A DNA stretch of 64,000 nucleotides from Nitzschia sp. pyKryTriq1 (GCA_956465555.1 OY101115.1:1054001-1118000), one strand, 5' to 3'. Shown: positions 43,648-53,269, counted from the first letter of the stretch. Numbers and translations: made by a program. Notes: generated by a model not told the origin, from the letters alone.

Positions 43648-45242
43648 GATGTTGAGAAAAACAAATTGGAAGGAGTACACGTAGCGTGGTCAATGAAAGG
43701 GATGGAGGTGGTTGAAGAAGAAGTGTCCCACGTTGATGAACAACAGAGGAAGATGTTGTGTATTTTTGGTGGGGGCCCACGTTGGACAGATACAGGTACG
43801 TAGGAATAACGTGGAAATAGTACCGCGCGCGCCGGCAATTTCAGAATTTGAATTGAGGCCGATGAATCCCACCAAGAAGCGATAAAACGCACGAGCGTTG
43901 ATAGTTCCAAGAGTTACCGGAAAACGTAAAAAATTGGGTTGTCATCGATTGGAATGTTCCACGAGTCCCACAAGAAGGATATGATGCAGTAGCAATTGCC
44001 AAACCAGAGAAAAGGGTAAAAAATAAGGTTTCGTTGTGTGAGAATGGTCGATGAAAATACCCGTAGTGCTAACGATACAGCGCTGAATTTCGCAACCAAA
44101 AGCAGTCGAAAAGTCACTTCCTCCAGCTGGAGCGGTGCCCGTTGATGCCAACAAACGAACCCTTGTAATGAAAAGTACAGTAGTCTCTGCGTTCGTTTCC
44201 GTGATGGAAGTTGCTGATCAACTTTCGACGACAAAGTCAAGCCGCCATGGTCGTTTTCGGTCTCAGACTCCGAGACTGAACAGTGGTTCGAGGCAGGAGC
44301 GGCCGGCGTGGGTGTCCTTCTAAGTAACGTGCCCAAATAATTTCGAAATTAGGGATCACTTAGAGCTTTTCAACGTCTGCAGGCTAAGTAAAAGCCAAAA
44401 GACGTTGAAGATATGGCGCGGAAGTCTGTCCGGCACCCCACTGATTATCAGACCTCTCAGACATCGACACACGATGATGCAAACGACCATGGCGCAAGAA
44501 TTGCGGGGCATGCTCGAACGAACAACAATCAACAGGGTAATCGATGAGATAATTGAAGAAACTTACAGCTAGTCTTATCGATTGTCGGTTTTTCCTTCAT
44601 TGCAGGATCATTTTCTACAGGTATTCTCGCCATGATGAAGGTTGTGTTTCAGAATGGAGGATGACGGTCGATGGTGAACGATATGATGTGATAATGTAGC
44701 GTCGTTAGTCGTTCGTTTGGCTGACTTTTTATTTGTTTGTCGGTGGGAATTGCGCTCGCCGGCGCGGCCACCGCCAAAAAAGATGAGCGTTTCGGCAAAA
44801 ATTGTCCATTCAACAAAACTTCATGCATGAATAAAATCATTCCTCTAAATACTCTGCTCATGGATATTTATTTCGATATGTGACACGTGTCCCAGCTCCT
44901 TGCTTGCTATGATGCCAAGAATAAATATGGGTCATGCTGGCGCTCAAGTCAAGTCGCGTTCTACGTGCGATTCTCCTCATTCTTCGTGTTCCCATCATGT
45001 GGGTCGTTGTTTTATTATGTGTGGTCCCCCCCCTACCGGTATCTGTGCCATGTGTGCCATGTACCGGTAGAGCATGCATGGGGTCCCAGTACCTGGTAGT
45101 GTACCAGGTACCGGCGTACCGGTACCAGGTACCGGTACTGCAGTACCTGGTACCGTACCTGGAACATCCAAGGGTGCGGGTCACCGCGCACTAACGTGGA
45201 ACTCGCTTTACGGGCACGCTTGGACAATGCTCTTTCGCGCTA
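43648..45242. other. Long intergenic region with possible exon and dense GTAC palindromes at its right end
   Basis: About 1.6 kb with no gene I can establish. A minus-strand open stretch at 44336-43914 and a short minus-strand ATG exon at 44632-44575 (MARIPVENDPAMKEKP, followed by GTAAGT) might be parts of a small spliced gene, but their phases do not fit one another. GC-rich CGGGCGCG-type words near 44755-44770. The right end (45031-45165) is the densest palindrome cluster in the window. Confidence 0.4.
45031..45165. repeat. Dense GTAC / TACCGGTA palindrome cluster
   Basis: About 135 bp made almost wholly of TACCGGTA, GGTACC, CCTGGTA and GTACCAGG words in both orientations, the strongest of many such clusters in the window (others near 7900, 13530, 18350, 18690, 19585, 26718, 28580, 31500, 34110, 36320, 47800, 53975 and 55600). 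Confidence 0.85.
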
Positions 45243-45265
45243 GCCACGCTCCGTGGCAAAGCCCG

Positions 45266-45440
45266 CTTGGCCTGGGCCAAGATTCTTGGCCTAGGCCAAG
45301 AATTCTTGGCCTGGGCCAAGACTTCTTGGCCTGGGCCAAGGCTTCTTGGCCTACTCTTGGCCCAGGCCAAGAATTCTTGGCCTGGGCCAAGATTTCTTGG
45401 CCTAGTCTTGGCCCAAGGCCTACCCCCTTTCTGTACCCCC
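45266..45440. repeat. Left arm: 20-bp palindromic-unit array
   Basis: About seven copies of CTTGGCC[TC][GA]GGCCAAG with a 4-nt spacer (AATT, ACTT, GCTT, ATTT), followed at 45419-45440 by GGCCTACCCCCTTTCTGTAC. Each unit is self-complementary, so the array can fold into a comb of hairpins or a long cruciform. Confidence 0.85.
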
Positions 45441-45789
45441 AAAAGAGTAAACAGACTAGTCGTCGAATTTCAAACATCGCATCAGCGCATCAGCGCTCAT
45501 CATCCCATTTCATCATCGCTCATTGAACAAATCCAAGATCTCTCGCATCGATTCATTCTTCAATTTTCTCTTTTCTTCCCACCTACCATGGCATCTCTCA
45601 CTCGAGGTGTCGCTTGTTTTGTGGCGACATCTCATCATCATCTCATCTTGGCAATGGGATGTCGGCCGAACGGCTTTACTGTGTTGGCAGACGTCAATAG
45701 GAGACACCAGAAATCGTAACCATTCGCAAGAGCCCGCGTTCAGCTTCAATTATGGAAACATAGCCCAATCGTTGCTCACTGAAATTATC

Positions 45790-46502
45790 ATGTCAGGCAG
45801 AGGTAGAGGCCGCGGCCGTGGGGGGGCGAGCTCCGCCCTCGGGAGCACGGCTCTTGTTGCAGCGATCAGCTCAAGAAGCTGGTCTAGATGCCGGGAATCT
45901 GCGCAGCTTGCAAGACATTACCAAGCCTCTACTATTCCCGGATTTTGAATGGCATTCGAGCGGCCAGAAGGGTCATGATCCAACGCCTTCGTCGTTGCAA
46001 CCAGCTCAGTCCCTCATCCAAACGAGCCACGGCTCCCAACATTTATCTGATCAACAAGAGCCGCGAAATGCATCATCGCTTCCAGGATTCTCCTTTCTAT
46101 GTCCGACCGTCGCAAGAAGTTGACGTGGTCCGATACAACAAACGTCCGCGCCCTTTGGAACCAGATGTCCATGTAGCGGAGAGCATCGGCAAGACTGCCG
46201 ATCCGCGGTACCTTCCCGAAGAACTTTTGCCTGACAAGCTTGTTGCTTTGCCCTTGGCTTCTTCTCACAAAGTTGGTGAATTAGGCGAGGATGGGACTCC
46301 GAAGCGAGCGTTGACGCTGGAAGAACTGGCAGCGGAGGAGCAACGAAAGAAAGCAACTGGGGAGGAAGGAGAGGAGGGGGAACTCAGTGACACAGCAGAA
46401 ATCGAGGAGGAAGATGAAGAAGAGGTCGCCGATTACACGACAAACTATTACGCCAGTGATGATGAGAGTGATGGAGGCGACGGAGACGAAGCCGTCTTTT
46501 AA
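45790..46502 (+). pseudogene. RNA polymerase III subunit RPC7-like gene copy, frameshifted
   Basis: The N-terminus MSGRGRGRGRGGASSALG, a middle piece with RLLLQRSAQEAGLDAGNLRS and KPLLFPDFEWHSSG, then YLINKSREMHHRFQDSPFYVRP and an acidic tail ending DESDGGDGDEAVF are all of RPC7/C31 type: Arg-Gly-rich start, L-F-P-D-x-x-W block and an acidic end in AVF/AAF. The three parts lie in three different frames, with changes near 45842 and 45970, and I see no GT-AG introns to account for them. RPC7 is a small subunit of the Pol III initiation subcomplex. The copy lies inside the foldback-like segment, which suggests that it is a captured or duplicated copy and that an intact gene lies elsewhere. Two sequencing indels in a working gene would look the same. 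Confidence 0.65.
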
Positions 46503-46768
46503 ATGATTGGTTCGTAGAGATATGCTCAGTTTTTGAAGCCGTAAAAATGTCTCCATTAGAGGTTTTTAGTCGCTACGATCTCTTTCTTCTCAGTACGTAT
46601 GCGTACCCGGTAGTATAAAGTCCCGACGAACATCGTACACATTAGTGGTTGTTAGTAAGGAAAAACAACAACGAAGGGTCGTATTTTGAATAGTAATCTA
46701 CTCCGTAGTAGTCTACTACAAGAACGCGGACATCTCAGACACGACTCTCGCCACTAGCAATCGATCAC

Positions 46769-47479
46769 CTACTTCCCTCCAAACGCAACAGCGCGAAGCT
46801 CATCCTTTTGTTTCTTTTTCTTTTGACTGTTGCCTCCGTTGGGTTGTTCTGATTGGCCGCCGCCTGTTGCTTGCTTTGCTTGGCCATGAATTTCGTCGCA
46901 CTCCCTCCCTGTGGGCCTTGATTGGCGGCTGCCACTGCCACGGACCCTGGTGAGGCCTTGGCTCGGACCACAGTAGCGGCTCCGGTACCACCCCATCTTC
47001 TTCTTGGAACCCATTACAGCAGGAGCTAGGCGGGCAGGCATGGCAGGGAAGTTGTTGGTCCTAGTTGCTGGCGACGACCTCACAGTGGGGGGTTGCGCGA
47101 CCCTGCTGATAGCAGGGCCACTTCCACCCCATGATGAAGTGCCAGCGACGGCAAGATTGGGTCGCGTGGCCGCCGGTTTCTTTTCCGCAAATTGTTGTCG
47201 CCGGACGCTGTTCATGTATTGCAGGGCATGTTCAGAAGCTTGGGAATTCGGGCAGGATTCCAACAGCGACGGTAAGAAGGACCAAAAGTCTGGATCAGCA
47301 TAGCCCCGATCGAACAGGGCTGCGGATTGATCGACATAGCCCTCAGGGGAGAGACTACTTTCAGCAAAGTCTTTGGTGAGTCGTTTGAGCTGTTTGAATT
47401 TGTTTGGTCCAAGCGATGCTTTGATTTCTTCGACCGTCGCCTTGGCCGACACCGCCGATATCGATGGGGCTTGTAACAA
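46769..47479 (-). pseudogene. C-terminal fragment of a ZNF598/Hel2-like E3 ubiquitin ligase
   Basis: The reading frame 47479-46769 (no proper ATG; it begins in mid-frame at LQAPSISAVSA) has the C-terminal helical domain of ZNF598/Hel2, the ribosome-collision E3 ligase: VEEIKASLGPNKFKQLKRL, FAESSLSPEGYVDQSAALF, DPDFWSFLPSLLESCPNSQA. The RING and zinc-finger regions are absent: upstream lie a 55-bp palindrome and the right repeat arm. Near 46990 the sequence changes frame into GAATVVRAKASPGSVAVAAA-like sequence and returns near 46840 to GGNSQKKKKQKDELRAVAFGGK, so two compensating frame changes are probable. It is convergent with the RPC7-like copy, 266 bp apart. This looks like a truncated host gene copy, not a functional ligase. 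Confidence 0.6.
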
Positions 47480-47498
47480 ATTAGATATGCACGTATGC

Positions 47499-47553
47499 TC
47501 TGTTGGTCCGAATCAGAGAACCATATGGTTCTCTGGTCCGAATGACCAACAGA
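47499..47553. repeat. 55-bp imperfect palindrome
   Basis: A perfect 22-nt inverted repeat (47514-47535, CAGAGAACCAT and its complement) lies between 10-bp outer arms TCTGTTGGTC (47499-47508) and GACCAACAGA (47544-47553), with the shared GTCCGAAT word on both sides. It sits just inside the right arm of the foldback-like segment and has the form of a tiny MITE or extrusion hairpin. Confidence 0.85.
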
Positions 47554-47565
47554 TTTTTTTAAAAA

Positions 47566-47667
47566 ATGGGGGGGGAAGCACAGAGAAGGGGGGCTCTAGG
47601 CCAAGAATTCTTGGCCCAGGCCAAGATGTCTTGGCCTGGGCCAAGAATTCTTGGCCCAGGCCAAGAA
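47566..47667. repeat. Right arm: 20-bp palindromic-unit array, inverted
   Basis: Starts with a G-run (GGGGGGGGAAGCACAGAGAAGGGG) then CTCTAGGCC, followed by about four CTTGGCC[TC][GA]GGCCAAG units with 4-nt spacers. Reverse-complemented, the order (array, GGCCTA, C-run with CTGT) is that of the left arm. Confidence 0.85.
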
Positions 47668-47681
47668 CCGTGGGCCACGCT

Positions 47682-48362
47682 GAGAAGCAGACACCGCGGT
47701 TTCGATTTAACGCGCTTTTGAGTTCAGTGGAGGAAGGTGGAGCGCGCGTGATCGCTCGATCCTTGGATGTTCCTGTACGGCGTACAGGTACGGTATCTTA
47801 CCAGTACATACCCAGTACAAGTACCGGTAGAGAATGTGTGTCTCTGAAGCCGATGAGCAGTCGAGGGAGTCGTCGTCCATGGTCTGTTCGCCGCCTCGTT
47901 GCCCGCTGGTTAGTCGTATTAGTCTATCTGGATTTGCAAACCGCTCTGTGTTGAGTGTCGCTGCCATGCATACCCTCTCCATCCTTGAGCGTTTTTCTTC
48001 TTTCGCGATGACGCACTAAAGGCGAAGATGAAAATGACGACGATCCTCATAAAACAAGATGCGGCGATGATGCTTGTCCCTCAACCAGCTTCATCTTCCC
48101 GCACGTACCTGTACTCTTCTCCACCGAAGTAATCGAAGGCTGAAAGACCAAGCATCAAGTCAGCTGAGACCTACGACTGAGTGTCTATACATTACATGTA
48201 ACCCACTGTACCTACCTCTGTGGACTTGCTGGAGATTCGTTTTTCGAGAAAAGCTGAGACGAGCTTGCTCCCGAAAGAATTCCTTTGCCTCTCTTCGGCG
48301 GACAGATTATCTGAAATCTGGTGCGAGCACCAGTACTTCAGAAAAGGCTTCTTATTTCGGCC
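47682..48362. other. Intergenic, between the foldback-like segment and an MFS gene
   Basis: About 680 bp; GTAC cluster at 47775-47830 (TACCAGTACATACCCAGTACAAGTACCGG). An in-frame extension of the MFS gene reaches an ATG at 48321. No other gene seen. Confidence 0.4.
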
Positions 48363-50138
48363 ATGTTTCCGGCTCGCACGACAAACCTGATTCAGCGATT
48401 AGTAATCCAGCCGGTGATTAGGAAACGACCGAGGCCTTGGGGTGCTTGCTATGCATCGTCTGTACAAGCCCAAAGCAAACAAGACGAAGCATCGAGGGGA
48501 TTGAGTATCGGTCATGCTGATATCGATGCGAAGCAAGTATATCAATACTTGAACTTAGAGTCATTCACCGACGAGGAGTTCAAATCTGTCTTTAGATCAA
48601 TTCAACTTTCCAAGGAGGAAACGTCGTTGCCTGGCGAGCCTGACGATTTGATGATCACGCCAACTTCCTTGGCAGCATTTCTGGAGGGAAGAATCGAGAA
48701 CCTGGAAGCCGTCAACAGCTATAGAAGTGAATATGATGAAGTGTTTACGGCGTCTCTCAGAAAGCAGTTTGCAGCGGTGGAGGCAAAACGATGTTGGGAG
48801 TTTTTTCTGCAAAATAATTCTGACATTCAGAAGGGGGCCATGTCAAATGAGGAGTTTTGCTCGGTCATGAAGACAGCTGCGTCGTCTCTAGACACGAAAC
48901 GAATATGGCCTTTGACCCTCTCCATGGTTTTAGTTGGCTCTTCCGTAGGCGTCGTGACGCCTGCGATGCCATTTGTGGTGCAGAATCTTGGGCTAACTGC
49001 GGGCCAGTATGGGATTGTTGTTAGCGCCTTCGCCCTATCGAAAATGACTGGCAATATTCCAAGTGCTGTCCTGGTAGAAAGGCATGGTAGAAAACCGTAC
49101 TTGGTTTACTCAATGGCTGCAATCGCCGTTGGTGTTGGGGGTATTGGTTTGGCCAGTTCGTTTGAGCAGCTCTACCTCTGTCGGCTTGCAACTGGAATGG
49201 GCGTCGCCAGCTTGAGTGCCGCTGTCACGATGACGGTGACAGATATTTCAACCCCTTTGAACCGTGCCTCGTCTTTCGCGCCAGTGATGTCAGCGTTCTC
49301 TGCCGGTACAGCGCTTGGGCCAGCCCTCGGCGGGATCCTCTGCGACCAAATTGGAATTAACCCAACATTCTACGTTGTCGGTGTTTCGTATTTTGGCCTT
49401 GCCGCAGTTAACAATTACCTTTTGAATGAAACCCAGCCTAAAGCGATGATATTCCCTTGGCAGAAGCCACCCGAATCCGCAGAGCATCCACCTACGATTC
49501 GTGAATCGTTCCAATCGGCCCTTGGACAGTGGGTCCCCCTTCTTTCCATGTCACCGGTGCGGAACGTCTGCATCATGAATGGATTTTATTGGATGGGTCT
49601 CGCAGGATCACAAATGACATTGTTGCCTCTTATTTTGACAAACCCTGATGGCTTAGCAATGACTGCAACCAGCGTTGGTCAAGTATACATGGGTATGAGC
49701 ATCGTCCAGGTCCTGGGCAATCCAGTGCTTGCGAAAGTTGTTGATCGCGTTGGCAAAGTCCCAGGCATTGTAGGTGGTTGCACATTGATCTCTTCAGCGA
49801 TGGCTGCTCTTCCTTTTTGTTCCGAACGCTACGAAATGGCAGGTGTGTTGGGCGTATGGGCAGTCGGCTCGTCTCTCTTATCCACGGCACCTATTTCGTA
49901 TGTTTCAGATAAGGTGGACGACAAAAAGCGAGCTCAAGCCATTGCACTGCTTCGAACTTCTGGGGATGTAGGTTTCTTGGTCGGGGCTTCGAGTATGGGT
50001 GCTCTCGCCGACTGGATGGGGAGCTTGGAAGTTGCCATGCAATCAAGTTCAGGGATACTTTTTGCTGCCACGGGCTGGTTTGCACTGCGCAACATCCTGA
50101 GCGCACAACTGGACAAAGGGAGCAAAACTTCTGCGTGA
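48363..50138 (+). CDS. MFS transporter with long soluble N-terminal domain, possibly mitochondrial or plastid
   Basis: No introns; 591 aa from 48363 (MFPARTTNLIQRLVIQPVIRKRPRPWG), a start with an Arg-rich, acid-free N-terminus that could be an organelle presequence. Residues 35-170 are soluble, with IDAKQVYQYLNLESFTDEEFKSVF, ITPTSLAAFLEGRIENLEAV and a helical Glu/Lys-rich stretch; no complete EF-hand is present. The MFS core follows from WPLTLSMVLVGSSVGVVTPAMPFVV, with the signature loop LVERHGRKPYLVYS (motif A) and the second-half counterpart KVVDRVGKVPGIVG. About 12 hydrophobic segments are visible. The family looks like drug:proton-type MFS_1; the substrate is unknown. An upstream in-frame ATG at 48321 adds MRAPVLQKRLLISA. 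Confidence 0.85.
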   Translation: MFPARTTNLIQRLVIQPVIRKRPRPWGACYASSVQAQSKQDEASRGLSIGHADIDAKQVYQYLNLESFTDEEFKSVFRSIQLSKEETSLPGEPDDLMITPTSLAAFLEGRIENLEAVNSYRSEYDEVFTASLRKQFAAVEAKRCWEFFLQNNSDIQKGAMSNEEFCSVMKTAASSLDTKRIWPLTLSMVLVGSSVGVVTPAMPFVVQNLGLTAGQYGIVVSAFALSKMTGNIPSAVLVERHGRKPYLVYSMAAIAVGVGGIGLASSFEQLYLCRLATGMGVASLSAAVTMTVTDISTPLNRASSFAPVMSAFSAGTALGPALGGILCDQIGINPTFYVVGVSYFGLAAVNNYLLNETQPKAMIFPWQKPPESAEHPPTIRESFQSALGQWVPLLSMSPVRNVCIMNGFYWMGLAGSQMTLLPLILTNPDGLAMTATSVGQVYMGMSIVQVLGNPVLAKVVDRVGKVPGIVGGCTLISSAMAALPFCSERYEMAGVLGVWAVGSSLLSTAPISYVSDKVDDKKRAQAIALLRTSGDVGFLVGASSMGALADWMGSLEVAMQSSSGILFAATGWFALRNILSAQLDKGSKTSA

Positions 50139-50515
50139 ATAGACGACTCTAGGTCTAATACCATAGCTCGAGTAGGTGAACGCCATTGCAAAATTGCCCA
50201 CTAGTAGAGGGTAGTCTTGAGTACAACAGTACTTCTAGACATTCGGAACGAAAACCATTACGAAACTTGAATGAAAAAGAGGAATGAGTCGGATGGATCA
50301 AAGATCGCTATGTACCGGTACGTGCATGCAAACGCGTGTATTACACATACCGCATTGCTTTTCCGATTTCCGATGTCGGACTGAGGACTGGGGTTTGTTT
50401 TCTGCTCTCGGGCGATGTGCATGCACCTGACCTACAGTACCTTATACCACGTTTTCAGTTGATAAGGGGTTGGCCGTTATCGTAGATATCGTAAGAGCCG
50501 AATGGTGTTTGAGTA
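50139..50515. other. Intergenic, promoter of the ADAL gene
   Basis: About 380 bp between two plus-strand genes; TGTACCGGTACGTGCATG word near 50312. No gene seen. Confidence 0.4.
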
Positions 50516-51900
50516 ATGAGCGTTCCTCGGCTGCAGTACGACGGAAGCGACGGAGGGGGATTGCACCTTGAGGACATGAGAAAATTGCCAAAAGTCGAGC
50601 TTCATGCCCACCTCAATGGGTGCATTCGAGAAACAACACTGTTCGAGCTGGCTAAGGTACGAGGAGTCACATTAAATGAGCACCATTTTTCGGAGCAGCC
50701 GATCGTTGGGGGAGACCATTCAATGTACAATGTACGGCCGAGATCCCTCCAGGATTGCTTCGAGATGTTTGCCGAGATACCCAAGTGCGTGGATGACCTC
50801 GCTTCATTGTCAAGAATCACCACCGAGGCCCTTGAAGACTTCGCAGAACATCAGGTTGCGTACCTAGAACTACGGTCTACGCCAAAAAATCTGCTGGTTA
50901 CGTCGGGTGGAATGGAACAGGCCGACAAAAGAATCTACTGCAAAACCATCTTGGAATGCATGCAGAATTTTGAGAAGAAAGAATTACTTCGATTCGAGTC
51001 GGAGGTTGCCACCAAGAGATCTACTTTGCCCCGGCTGCCCATGGTATGTCGCTTCATTGTGGCGATTGACCGTTCTGGATCTACTGACGATGCCGAAGAA
51101 CATGTTGATCTGGCCGAATTTCTGCGAAACGAATTTGGTGACTTTGTCGTTGGGGTCGATCTAGGTGGAAACCCAACGAAGGTAGGTTGATGGTGGACTC
51201 TTGCTTCGATTTCTATCTGTGGCGAGCCACGACTTTGATTCTCATGAATTCTTTCCCTCACTTTAGAAGCGCTTCCATGAATTTCGTGGGGCTTTTGAAC
51301 GAGCTCGCCAACGTGGATTAAGTGTGACTTTGCATTGTGGTAAGGTGAATCATCGGCCTCGCGACAGTTCCAATCAACATTTTGTGCGACGATGGCAACT
51401 CACCTCTTGTGTGTGTTGCAGGTGAGGTCCCATGCGAGGACCATACTTCAAATAATGAGGACGCCTATCTTGAGGCAAAAGCGATTTTAGACTTCGGTCC
51501 GGATCGACTAGGTCATGCACTCTTGTTACCTCCATCACTCCAACAGACCCTACTCGTTAAAAAGATCCCGGTCGAGTCCTGTCCCACAAGCAATGTGATG
51601 ACCTTGGAGTTGGCCAAATGTTATTCGGGTAGTCTTCTGGAGGGGCTCAAATCCCATCCACAGCTATCTAGTTGGATAAAAAAGTCTCACCCTTTCTCAA
51701 TAGGCACGGACGACCCTGGTGTCTTCCACACAAATGCTACCAAGGAACTGATGTTAGTACAAAAGGCTTTCGACTTGGAGGCAAAAGATACTTGCAAGAT
51801 TGTGCTGGACTCTATGGATCATGCATTTTGCAACAACGAGACTCGCAAACTGGTTAAGGGGCGAATCAATCAAAGACTTGAACAGCTTTCAAAACAGTAA
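50516..51900 (+). CDS. ADAL: Adenosine deaminase-like protein (N6-methyl-AMP deaminase, ADAL type)
   Basis: Zn-dependent amidohydrolase-fold deaminase; ADAL relatives clear N6-methyl-AMP from RNA breakdown. Exons 50516-51181, 51267-51339 and 51422-51900; introns 85 and 82 bp; 405 aa. Metal and catalytic motifs: LPKVELHAHLNG (HxH), VTLHCGE (His and catalytic Glu), DRLGHAL (His) and IGTDDPGVF (Asp pair). LPKVELHAHLNG-x-I followed by the P-R-S-L-Q-D-C-F-x-M-F stretch is more like ADAL than classical adenosine deaminase. The intron-1 acceptor reads TTTAGAAG, so two tandem AGs (51266 or 51269) give N-P-T-K with or without one extra Lys. No targeting peptide is visible, so it is probably cytosolic. 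Confidence 0.92.
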
Positions 51901-52195
51901 AATCATCGTGATATTACTAGATTTTTAAAATAATCATATTCGTGCAAATTGATCTTGAGAGGTGCACCGGTACAATCGTAAGGGGCGACAGGTGAGAAAT
52001 CGTGTCAGCCGAAGTGACAGATTGTGGAATTCAAATAGTTGATGGGCTGCAGTTGTATCTTGTCCAAAGAATTGAATTTGCCGCGGAGCCAAATTATATG
52101 GCGATGTAATATTAGTGATTGAATGTCGTGCAAATCTTCTAGGACTTCCTTCCCTGGTCGTTCACGCAGTTTGTCTTGGTTTGGGATCATGTTTC

Positions 52196-53269
52196 TCAGT
52201 CCTCAACTGTGGACCGATTCTCTGTGCATTGCCTGCCTTCCAGCCACTTGAGAAACTTTGAGTTGTCTTCAAATCCATCGACCGTTATTGAGAGCGCGTC
52301 TACTGGGATACCATACGACATGAGCCCATATCGACACTCGACATGGCTTCCCTCGTGGTCACGGGCCCTCATCCTTGATTTCTTCCCCAGAAAAACGGCA
52401 ATCACACCCCAAACCGTGCGAAAACGAACGTCGTCAAAGCAATAATGGTACCCAACAAGTCTAGTTGGAATAGCCTTCAGCAAATCAAAGGAACTTTTCA
52501 ACCCCGTCCGGTCGAAGTCTCCAGCACAATATGGTCCAAGATTGTAGCTGATCTCCACGGTATCACAAATGTTGTTGCCCGATTCCTCGACTAGAACCAT
52601 CAATAGATACCACATGCATCGAAGCTATCCTCAAAGAAAAATTAGAATATACCAGCAACAAAGACAGCACCTTTCGCGGTGTTTACGTACCACATTATTG
52701 ACTTCCTTGTACTTCCACTTTCGGTGGTTGCTAAATATGACGTGCCGACCACCTCGGTCCTTTTCTGGAACGACTTGAAAACCACCCGAGCCCATGAAAT
52801 CCAAATCGTCCTCTGATAGGTCATCCAGAGTGATCTTCTTATCGATTTTGTCGGGGCCGAAGAGTTCGAGCTTTTTCTCCAGGTGTCTCACGAGACTGTT
52901 GGTGGCTTGTTTCACATCGAAGGAATCTACACGTAAGAACTGCAACCTAAACGCCTCATTTTCGAAGAAGGAAGGAAAACGGTCCCGAACAAGTTGCAGA
53001 GATGTCTTCTTTTCTACGCGGTCAAGCAAGAGTTTATCCATCCTATCCAGGCCGTCACGCACTATGTGAGGGGTTTCGTACACTGGATCCTCGATGCCAT
53101 AAATGTCCCTCAGCACTCTTTCCTTCTCTTTGTCTGGGAGTCGATTGAATTCACGCCGCGAGCATCCATCTTCATCGTGAAAGTCGCAGCGAGCCGGTGA
53201 CTGACAGAACAAGGGATCAGGGCGGTCATTCACGACATGAATCTCCGTAATTGAAGCTGCGCGCTTCAT
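52196..53269 (-). CDS. CRAL-TRIO-like lipid-binding domain protein, 335 aa
   Basis: Exons 53269-52691 and 52624-52196 (intron 66 bp, joining E-V-N-N-V | L-R-C-M-W-Y). The start at 53269 (MKRAASITEIHVVN) was preferred to 53329. The N-terminal part has a CRAL-TRIO-N-like helix set (LLDRVEKKTSLQLVRDRFPSFFENEAFRLQFLRVDSFDVKQATNSLVRHL), then the lipid-pocket core FQVVPEKDRGGRHVIFSNHRKW, a CMWYLLMVLVEE strand/helix and DVRFRTVWGVIAVFLGKKSRMRARDHEGSHVECRYGLMSYGIP. The DRGGRHV block is the SEC14/CRAL-TRIO ligand-gate signature, and this layout is common in diatoms with unknown lipid ligands. The domain is clearer than the exact function. No signal peptide is visible. Confidence 0.75.

Larger units (their letters stand above)
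45243..47681. mobile_element. Foldback-like composite segment carrying two host gene copies
   Basis: A 2.4-kb stretch flanked by an 8-bp direct repeat GCCACGCT (45243-45250 and 47674-47681) and, inside it, by inverted arms (45266-45440 and 47566-47667). Both arms are built from a 16-nt palindrome CTTGGCCTGGGCCAAG repeated every 20 bp, and both end internally in GGCCTA followed by CCCCCTT/CTGT and a C-run, in opposite orientation, so they are true inverted copies and not direct repeats. Between the arms lie a frameshifted RPC7-like gene (plus) and a ZNF598/Hel2-like C-terminal fragment (minus), plus a 55-bp palindrome. There is no transposase gene. Foldback transposons have such arms of tandem subrepeats, and an 8-bp duplication fits hAT- or Mutator-type mobilisation in trans. 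It may be old, because the gene copies have decayed. Confidence 0.55.

Noticed and set aside
43914-44336. Minus-strand open frame of 140 codons and an ATG exon at 44632-44575
   Set aside because: The two pieces could belong to a small spliced gene, but their phases do not match through any GT-AG pair I tried, and no family is recognisable.
45521-45720. Plus-strand open frame (MASLTRGVACFVATSHH and PNGFTVLADV) with weak similarity to RNA 2'-phosphotransferase
   Set aside because: The resemblance is limited to about 15 residues (R-P-N-G-F-x-V-L-A-D-V) and there is no further support; a third captured gene piece cannot be claimed.
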